From Candidatus Goldiibacteriota bacterium (lineage in GTDB: Bacteria > Oederibacteriota > JAAXVQ01), in assembly GCA_020052235.1 (NCBI GenBank), contig JAGVPM010000043.1, positions 1 to 36,674 on the forward strand: a stretch of DNA of 36,674 nucleotides, read 5' to 3'. A program made the translations under genes and the position numbers. This document shows, piece after piece, positions 18,282-26,200 of this stretch; the first letter of the stretch is position 1; each line of letters starts with the position of its first letter. Under the pieces are notes generated by a model that was given only the letters and a program-made list of their open reading frames with translations, was not told where the DNA came from and did no database searches.

Positions 18282-21200
18282 GGTTTCACCTCATGGCTGC
18301 CCACCAACTGCGCATTCTTCCCGTCTACGGGGCGGGTTTGCCGTGCTTCGGTATAGGTAGTGGCTTTCCCACCGGCCGCCGACTTGCACGTTTGCTTGTT
18401 AACCCACACGTAGCCCGGTTCATTGATTCCCAACGGCTGTTTGGGTCCGCGGAAACGCCGGCTGCCCCGGGCTTGTAAAGGCGATTGTGCGGCCGCACCG
18501 CGGTCCACCAAGGCCTCGGCCACTGCCGGATGCAGGGTGTAACCGGAATTACCGGTGGCGGCACGGGTTGAGGTTTTAGGATGCGGTTTGTCCTTGTCCT
18601 TGATGTCAATAACCACGTTTTCATAATTGAACACGGCGGTTCTGGCTTTGCCCGCCGGGTAGTAAATATCCTGTGAACCAATGCCGGTGTGTCCGGCGGT
18701 AAATGATTCGAACGCCGGGCGCGAGAGTTTCTCGTCTGCGCTCAAATTGAAGAATTGTCCCGGAGCAAATGCGCCTTTTACCTCGCCGGGTGCATAGATG
18801 TGCTTGGTGCCCAATTGAATATCGGCCACCGCGTAGGCCGTGGGTTGGGCCACATTGGCCGCACCAAACTTCTGGATGGCCACGCCCAAGGGCAGAACTT
18901 TTTGCCGCACGGTCAGAACCCCGAACGGATGCGCCAACACTCCGTCGCCCGGAGGCAGCGAACGCAAGGTCACAAGCATGTTTCCCTCGGCGGGCAATTG
19001 CGCGCTCCAGTTGCGGGCATCCCCCAGGGCTGCCAGCAACTCCGGCAGCGGATCGGCCGGAGGCAGGGGCGGCGGCGCGGGCTGCTCGCCGGCAATGGTC
19101 ACGTCAAAGGAGATGCTGTGCTTGCCGAAGAAATCAAACGTGGCGTCGCCCCAGGCATGCCAGGGTTCCGGTCCCGCCAGGGAGAGCGCCAGGTGCACGC
19201 CGATGAGCACATCGTCATTGTGGTAAATGGCGGCATTGGCCTCGATGTCCACCTGGAACCAAAAAGGTGAAAGATTGAGAAACGCATCCAACGACATGTT
19301 CGCCTGGGCGCTGAAAGTCCCGAGGATGCAAATATTCACGGCCGCATATATATCCAAGCGCGCACCAAACTGGACGGTATTCGAGGTCACGGCCATATAT
19401 GATTCCAGGCGCAGGCGCGGATTGTCCCCGGTGGCCAAACTGATGGCCAAACGCTCGAGAGTCGGAAAATTCGGCGGAGTTGCGAAGTTGGGATGAAAGC
19501 CGCCCAGGGAAGCTATGAAAACCGATTTGGGCCCCCAGTTCACGCGCATGGCCATATCCCCGGTGATGACAAACAGAGCCACCCGCGAGTCGTATAATGT
19601 GGCATCCACCGAGGCATCGCAGGTATCAAAGTCAATGGCCCCTAAAATATCCAGGTGCACGACCACCACGGCCGCTTTTTCATCGGGCAAGGCCAGCGAA
19701 ATGCGCCCGAGAATGGCAATGCGTATGGGAGAAGGAATCTCCAGCACCAGGCCCAGTTCGATTTTCAACAGCGGCTCTGGGGAACCCCAGCCCAGCATGA
19801 TCATGGGGCCAAAAACAAAACGTCCGGGCGCAGGCGGATAAATAGTGCTTAAGTCGCTGATGATCTTGGGCGCATTGGCAATCGGATCTTTGGGAAATAA
19901 AATGGAATTCAGCGTGCGGTTTTTTACCCCGGCGCGCAAGGGCTCGATCATCATGGTGCGGTTAATCCCGAGCAATCCGCCCAGGCCTTTAAGCACGAAC
20001 CCGAAGCCCAATTGAATGGGCGGAAATTCCGCGCAGATGATGATCAGCAGCGAGAACCCGTCCGAGCCGTCGGGCATGCGCGTGGTTAAAAGTCCGATGG
20101 CCGTGATGGCAATCTTTTTGGCAATCTCCAACTGCAGCACGCCCGCGTACTTGGCATTGTCCGGATCAAAAAACAGGTATCCGCCGCCGATGACCACACT
20201 GGCATTGACGGCCAACCCGAGGCCTTTGGGGGGTTTAAAGCCGATCTGCACATCCGTGCCGCCAGTCTTGGGAAAAGTGATTTTAAATATGATGCCAATG
20301 CGTTCCACGCATCCGGAGATCGGACCTAATTTCACACTTGCCGAGGCCGCTAAAACCGCCTGGATTTTTTCTTCGCTGGCCTGCGCCGCTAAATACAACG
20401 ACTGGATCGTCAAGCCATCAAAAATGCTCAAATCGAGCGGGATGGTTACTTCAAACCCCGCGCCTCCGCGGAAACGGATGCCTTTCCGCAGGCTGGCATC
20501 AATTCCCAAGCCGGCCTTTATATCAATGGGCGTACTCGGCAAAATCTTGTTTAAAAAACTGTCCCCGTCCCCGCCCTTTATGGACAGGAGCATGTTTTTC
20601 AAATCGATGCTCCCGCCGGCATCGGTACCCTGAGCAGCGACATCCACGCCCAGAGCAACCTTGATTTCCCCGATTTCAAAGTGTGTGCTGTCCACGGACC
20701 CCAAACGCACGGCCGGTGCCGCAGCGTCCGAGGTCGCGAACTGGACCGTTGCGTTGAACTGGGCAGGGCCGCCTGACCCATCTGCCAATTGAATTGAATC
20801 CGAATTGATTAAAATAGGTGCGGTTGTGCTCTGAAACGTCATTTGCAGCGTGCCATTGGCCAATGGAAACGACAAATTGATATTTCCTTCGGCGAGCACT
20901 GCCAGAGTCAAGCGGTTATTATCATCCAACAAAGCCAGCACTACATCCAAGGCACTACGGATACTGGGATCAAATTGCCGGGCCCAGCCTACGTGTAACA
21001 TATGCTGAGCTGCGGCGAGTTCATCCGGTGGGAGGGGTGGCTGAAGTTTCGGGACCATCCCATAACTGGCTGTGAGTCCCAGGTCCACCAAGCGTTCAGC
21101 GAGTTGCGGTCCGAGTATATCAGTGATATCGGCCACAGTACGGCGGGTTCCCGCGGAATTGTTGATATACGCCGCCGAGATGCACTCCCAGGGATCCTGC

Positions 21201-21733
21201 ATTAATTTAGAAATGGCATTTAGATCAAGTTTCCGGAAACGACCGGCAGAACGCATCACCATACCATCACTGCGTTTGATTTCCGTTAATTCTAAGGTTT
21301 TATAAATTCCTAAAAATTCTAAAGCAATGGCAGGCCATGGCCAGTGCCGAAGCAAATAATGTTCCAATAAGAAATTAAACAAATCTTCACAAAAATATTT
21401 TAACGTATTTTGGGGAGAGCCTGCGGCCGGCTGTAACGTGTTCACTATATCGAGTACTTGTACAACCGCAGATGCTAAAGGCAAAATTGCTTCGGCCACA
21501 TCCGTCAATTCCACTTTATCTTTTTCCAGAACAATCTCAAACGCCTGAATGGCATCAGTTAGGGCATTCACCACTCCATTGAATTGCGCCGGATCCGTCA
21601 ATCCCAAGGCTTGGTTGTCCCAGCCGATGGTATTGCACAGGCTGGCCAGTCCCTCGTCATCGCCCAAACCATTTAGTGGCTGGAGCCATTCTTTGATATG
21701 GCGCAAGGCGGCTTGTTCCAAAGCAATGGTCAT
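18278..21733 (-). CDS. DUF6603 domain-containing protein, 1151 aa
   Basis: The N-terminal 250 or so residues are helical. From about 270 to 880 the sequence becomes strongly beta-rich, with repeated amphipathic strands. It contains blocks I associate with the DUF6603 family: GFVLKGLGGLLGINRT (near 575), ILFPKDPIANAPKIISDL, APGRFVFGPMIMLGWG, GDMAMRVNWG (near 730) and SLAGPEPWHAWGDATF (near 850). A proline-rich linker (EQPAPPPLPPADPLPELL, near 885) leads to a C-terminal domain with a basic tail. The DUF6603 fold and role are unknown to me; long repetitive strands suggest an elongated beta-structure. There is no signal peptide. It is the first gene of the coupled trio, 54 bases after the serine-hydrolase gene. 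The family call is from memory. Confidence 0.85.
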   Translation of the reverse strand: MTIALEQAALRHIKEWLQPLNGLGDDEGLASLCNTIGWDNQALGLTDPAQFNGVVNALTDAIQAFEIVLEKDKVELTDVAEAILPLASAVVQVLDIVNTLQPAAGSPQNTLKYFCEDLFNFLLEHYLLRHWPWPAIALEFLGIYKTLELTEIKRSDGMVMRSAGRFRKLDLNAISKLMQDPWECISAAYINNSAGTRRTVADITDILGPQLAERLVDLGLTASYGMVPKLQPPLPPDELAAAQHMLHVGWARQFDPSIRSALDVVLALLDDNNRLTLAVLAEGNINLSFPLANGTLQMTFQSTTAPILINSDSIQLADGSGGPAQFNATVQFATSDAAAPAVRLGSVDSTHFEIGEIKVALGVDVAAQGTDAGGSIDLKNMLLSIKGGDGDSFLNKILPSTPIDIKAGLGIDASLRKGIRFRGGAGFEVTIPLDLSIFDGLTIQSLYLAAQASEEKIQAVLAASASVKLGPISGCVERIGIIFKITFPKTGGTDVQIGFKPPKGLGLAVNASVVIGGGYLFFDPDNAKYAGVLQLEIAKKIAITAIGLLTTRMPDGSDGFSLLIIICAEFPPIQLGFGFVLKGLGGLLGINRTMMIEPLRAGVKNRTLNSILFPKDPIANAPKIISDLSTIYPPAPGRFVFGPMIMLGWGSPEPLLKIELGLVLEIPSPIRIAILGRISLALPDEKAAVVVVHLDILGAIDFDTCDASVDATLYDSRVALFVITGDMAMRVNWGPKSVFIASLGGFHPNFATPPNFPTLERLAISLATGDNPRLRLESYMAVTSNTVQFGARLDIYAAVNICILGTFSAQANMSLDAFLNLSPFWFQVDIEANAAIYHNDDVLIGVHLALSLAGPEPWHAWGDATFDFFGKHSISFDVTIAGEQPAPPPLPPADPLPELLAALGDARNWSAQLPAEGNMLVTLRSLPPGDGVLAHPFGVLTVRQKVLPLGVAIQKFGAANVAQPTAYAVADIQLGTKHIYAPGEVKGAFAPGQFFNLSADEKLSRPAFESFTAGHTGIGSQDIYYPAGKARTAVFNYENVVIDIKDKDKPHPKTSTRAATGNSGYTLHPAVAEALVDRGAAAQSPLQARGSRRFRGPKQPLGINEPGYVWVNKQTCKSAAGGKATTYTEARQTRPVDGKNAQLVGSHEVKP

Positions 21734-21787
21734 GGTTGCCCCGTTGGTTGAAAGATGCTTTGAACGTTATTTTGATAAACCAAAAAA

Positions 21788-23137
21788 TTAGTCCGTGTCA
21801 TTTTTATGACGCTCTTCAAGTTTTTTTGCCATTTCCAGGCCGAAGGCAGACAATTTTGTGAATGTATCGCTGGAAGCGTTGATGGCGATTAACACCGCCG
21901 TAATGGGCTCGCTTTTCCCATCCAAACGCGGTCTTTTTGCCCGAATAATCAAAGCATCGCATACATTGGATTTAGGTCCTCCGGCCAAATATCCCAGCTT
22001 GGACGCCACAAGATCATCCCGAATTCCGGAATCGGGAGGATTATCCACTCCGGTCTGGATCGTCTGGGTTGGATTCCAACCGGCGGCCAACATTCCACCC
22101 GCCAAGGGACTGGATGTGGCGTGTGAGGCACGGCGTGACTCCGCATCGCTTAAATCTTGTCGAAGCATCTCAAGCATTTCAGTATGGTCGCTGCCTCCTA
22201 ATAATTGTTTCCTGGCAAGCAAGGTCATTAACGTTGCAATGCTCCGGGCATTTCCGGCTTGGGTGGGTGGAATGGTTGGAATTTCACTTGGCGGATTTCT
22301 CCAATCCGCCAAAAGTCCGTCATATCCAGTTGAAAGAAACAATCCACCGCCAGGACCGCCGGCTGCCGGATCCATTGGAGTCAGTTTGTTCCAGCGAGGC
22401 CGGCAGAGTCCGCCGCGTTGCGTCAAGGCCCAAAGGTACTCGTAACCGATATCTTTCATTACTAAAGACGTTGCCTTGTTATCCGACCACCCCGCCATAA
22501 GTCTCAAGCGCTCCCTAAATGCTAAAGTATTCAATTGAGATAAATTTTCATAATACAAATTATTCAAATCCGGATCTGTAACAGTCTGGCGTTTAAACTC
22601 AACTTTATCGCTCTCAATGCAAAACATATTTTCAATATTAGGGTGATTTCCCGCCGAGGCACGCATGGTGGCATAACGTTCGCGCGCATGAACGGCAAGT
22701 GTCCCGATATCGATGGCCGCTGTATTGATAAGTTCTAAATTATAATAAAAATTTCTTAATTCCGAGCGCATTTGAAACGCGGCATAAAAAGGCAATAATT
22801 TCGCCATGCTGGCAATTAAAAAATGATCAGTGTCTCCCCATCCGGCATAGGGCGCAAGATAAGATGCCGGTTTGGTGAGATCAACTACGGCAAATCCATA
22901 TCCCCAATACCCGTCCATCCTAGGCCTGGTTGCAGGTTTTTGCCGTTTATATGTTACGCGATTAAATTCCGTGGATGTCAATACCGTTGTTTGCAGAACG
23001 CTTTCCAAATCACTTTGCAAGGCATTATCCAAATTGAAATTCGGATTTAAAAAACCATTAGCCCCCATCATCGGGCCCGCCGTCATAAGCCGCATATCTT
23101 TAACTTTATTCATTGCTTGTATGGTTGGTGAAGCCAT
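21788..23137 (-). CDS. Class A beta-lactamase/PBP-fold serine hydrolase without signal peptide
   Basis: This 449-residue protein contains the three class A/PBP active-site motifs in order: S110-M-A-K113 (SxxK, nucleophile and base), S218-D219-N220 (SDN loop) and K380-L381-G382 (KTG-like). This order and spacing fit the serine beta-lactamase/penicillin-binding superfamily, although the middle region is longer than in ordinary lactamases. No export signal is visible; the N-terminus is polar (MASPTIQAMNKVKDM), which is odd for a cell-wall or antibiotic-resistance enzyme. It lies between the alpha-2-macroglobulin gene (101-base gap) and the DUF6603 gene (54-base gap), so it may belong to either. 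Peptidase, esterase or a catalytically recruited role in the cluster are all possible. Its composition is more A+T-rich than the genes that follow. Confidence 0.75.
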   Translation of the reverse strand: MASPTIQAMNKVKDMRLMTAGPMMGANGFLNPNFNLDNALQSDLESVLQTTVLTSTEFNRVTYKRQKPATRPRMDGYWGYGFAVVDLTKPASYLAPYAGWGDTDHFLIASMAKLLPFYAAFQMRSELRNFYYNLELINTAAIDIGTLAVHARERYATMRASAGNHPNIENMFCIESDKVEFKRQTVTDPDLNNLYYENLSQLNTLAFRERLRLMAGWSDNKATSLVMKDIGYEYLWALTQRGGLCRPRWNKLTPMDPAAGGPGGGLFLSTGYDGLLADWRNPPSEIPTIPPTQAGNARSIATLMTLLARKQLLGGSDHTEMLEMLRQDLSDAESRRASHATSSPLAGGMLAAGWNPTQTIQTGVDNPPDSGIRDDLVASKLGYLAGGPKSNVCDALIIRAKRPRLDGKSEPITAVLIAINASSDTFTKLSAFGLEMAKKLEERHKNDTD

Positions 23138-23238
23138 AATTACACAGCCCTTTCCATTAAATCATGTGGATATAAAACAGCGCTGGCATTTTCCGGGTGC
23201 AAAACGCACGCTGCCGTGGCGCAGGAGAGATGGGATGG

Positions 23239-26200
23239 TTACGGTTTCTCATCCTCCACCTTGATCCTCACCTCGGCGCCATTGCAACGGATCTCGGGCA
23301 CGTACATGGCCTGCCCGGTCACGGGCAAGGCGTGGTAATAGCCCGGAGTCTCGGCCCGCAGCGTATAACGGTTCTCCCACAAACCCTTGGGCAGTTTGTC
23401 GATGAAAAGCGCCACCTTGCGGTCGCGCAATTCCTGATAGACCCAGACCGTGCGCCCGGCCATATCCCGCCCCCGGGCAGCCAGCTTGGGTTGCTTGTTC
23501 CCTTTGCCCTGGTAAATGGCCTCTTGGGCGCCGGGTTTGATCTCCTGGGCGTAAAGCGGCGTTCCGCTGCGCACTTCCACGGCTTCAATGCCCGCGGGTT
23601 TTAAATCCTCGAACATCAGATACTCATAGTCATTTTTGACATCCACAGTAACAATAGTTTCAATCCGCTGGCCGCTGACCACGCTCTCTTGATCCTGCAA
23701 CGGCACTTTATCATAAACATAGCCTTTCAATAATGTCGGGCGCCCCACAAATTTGAAATATTGCCGGCGCGTGAACATTTCATTGCCTGCCGCAGTAATG
23801 GGCTCTTCCAGGCTGAAGAACTTGGCCTGGGCTGAAAAATAAACAGTCCCCTTTGGATTTTTATTGCGGATGCGGATCTCATTGGTTCCGTTCTTCAAAT
23901 ACTCATGTTTGACTTCAAAGCAACTGGGTGCCCCAAGGGATTGGTTGGCTGAAATTTTCTGATTAGCCACCGGGTGTCCGTTGACCAACACTTCATAATT
24001 CAAATCTTGGTCCAATTCCCGGCTCACGCGCAGATACTCGGCAAGCCCCAATAGCGCCAGGGCCGTGTCACGGGTGTTGGACCATTGGGCTCCGCGCCGA
24101 TTTTTCACCAACCAGTTCATGGCAGGTTCGACTAGAGCATTTTTGGGGTCCACGGCCATAAAAGCCTGCAGGGCAAAAGACGTGGCTTCAATGCCGCCTT
24201 CGGACCAATGCCAATAACCACTCTCTTTTCCCCAATGCACGGTGCCCATCAAGGTTTCTCCGCTCCCGCCGCTTGCGTGTAAAACCGTGGTGTCGGGCTT
24301 TTCGTCCCTGACCACGCCATCCTCCAGATTGCGAACCAAAGTCTGCGCCTTCTCCTTAAATCCGAATTGATGGCTGGCCAAAGCGAACAAGGCGCGGGTG
24401 TAGGCATTTAATTTGTCCCGCTTGTCCCAAACCCGGTTGTAGGCCTTAGCCAGGTGCTCGCAGAAGGCTTTGCGCTTATACTTGGATTGGGCAAACAGCA
24501 TCCAGGCTGCCAAATCAGGCTGGTTTTCCGCCTGAACTAAGGCATTATGCAAATATGAATTAGCACGTTCCAAAATCTCCGGCTTCACTTTAACTTCCGC
24601 TTCATCCGCCAGGGTCAATCCCCAGAACACATAAGCAGTCATGTACGGATCCGAATTACCCTCTTTCCACCAACCCCAGCCTCCGTCAGAGTGCTGAAAA
24701 TCATAGAGCCGGTCCAAGCCCTGCTTGACCATGTCATCCAACTTCTTAAAATCCTTGGGCCCTTCGGGGTGGGTCTTGTCCGCAAATGTTTTTTCAACCC
24801 CGCCGAACATCTTCTTGGCCAGAACCGCGGGCTTGACTCCTAAATCCTGTATTGTTTTGGCCACCATGACCGCGGGCAAAAAGCGGCTCAGAGTTTGTTC
24901 CGTGCAGCCGTAGGGATAATCGAATAAATAAGGCAGGGCATCCAAAAGCGCCACTGCCAGGCTGGGCGCGATTTGCAAAGTTAAAGAGGTGGACTTAGGG
25001 TTGCGCTCGCGCGGCAGGTCCAGGGTAATCACGCTTTCCGCGCCCCGCACCTTCCCGGCTTTGGCCACAAATTTTTCCAACCCATGCTCATAAACAGGAA
25101 AGGGTTTTTCCATGGCATCGCCGTAAGCGCCGGCTTTGGCTTGCACCAAAATTTTCGCTTCGCCCGGATTTTTTACGGCCACGGTCCAATCCGCGCGGGC
25201 TTCGGCATTGGCAGGAACTGATAAAGTTTGCGAAGCCGCGCCGCCGGCCTCCAAGCCCTGCGCTTTTAAGGAAACCGCGACCGTGAGTTTTTTATCCGTG
25301 TTGTTGTTCACCACGGCCGAGACCGTAACTTTGTCCCCGGTGAGGAAAAAACGCGGGCACTGCAGGCGCACGATCAAGGGCATTTTGGTGCGCGTAACAG
25401 CCTGGGCCTGGCCAAATTGGCTGCCAATGGTTAATGCGCGCGCCTGTGCTTTCCAGGCAGTCAGGGAATCCGGGTATTTAACCTTAACCTTTGCTTGGCC
25501 GTCTTTACCCGTGCGGATGTCCGGCTGCCAAAAAGCCGTGGCCCGGAAATCCTGCCGCACAACAACCACTCCGCCCTGATCCGGTGCCGGTTCACCAGGT
25601 GCTTGAGCTCGGGAACCGTCTTTCATTTTCTTTGATTCCATCCGCGATACTTCTGAAGTGGTACTCTTACTGGGCATGGCCCGCCTGGAGGGAGCGGGCG
25701 CTGATGCAGGCATGGACGCAACAGCGCCCATGGCCATGCTGCTTTCCTTATCCCTGAAACTATCCTCGGACTCGTACCTCTCCCCGGATTCCGCAATTTC
25801 AGCAGGCGGGGCTGCCGGCGGTTCTTTGTCAAGCTTGGCGTAGCTGCGCTGGTTGAGAGTGCTGTCCGTGCGCACTTGTTGGGATCGTTTGGTGCCAAAA
25901 TAAAATTGGCGCGGATCTCCGGCATAATCGGCCTGGATGTAGGAAACCGCCTCATCCACCAGGGCCAGGGAAACTTCGGCCACAACGGGTTTGCCTGCCT
26001 GGTCGCGGGCCGTAAGCGTGAATGTGCCTTCTTCTTGTGCGTGATATTGTTCTTTGTCCGGTTTAATCTCCAAATTCAGGAAATGGTCCACAGGGGGAAC
26101 CACCACCTGTTTGGTGTCTTGGTAAAGCTGAAGATCGCTGACCATGGTGGCTGATAAAAATATGTTGGGCACGTACTTGGCATCAATGGGGAGCTCCAGC

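Noticed and set aside
8234-21733. Contractile injection system or phage tail cluster
   Set aside because: No sheath, tube, baseplate, LysM or AAA+ component is recognisable in the window; only the absence of signal peptides is suggestive.
23138-23238. Promoter or terminator between the macroglobulin and serine-hydrolase genes
   Set aside because: Only a weak GTGC/GCAC hairpin and poorly spaced boxes were seen.
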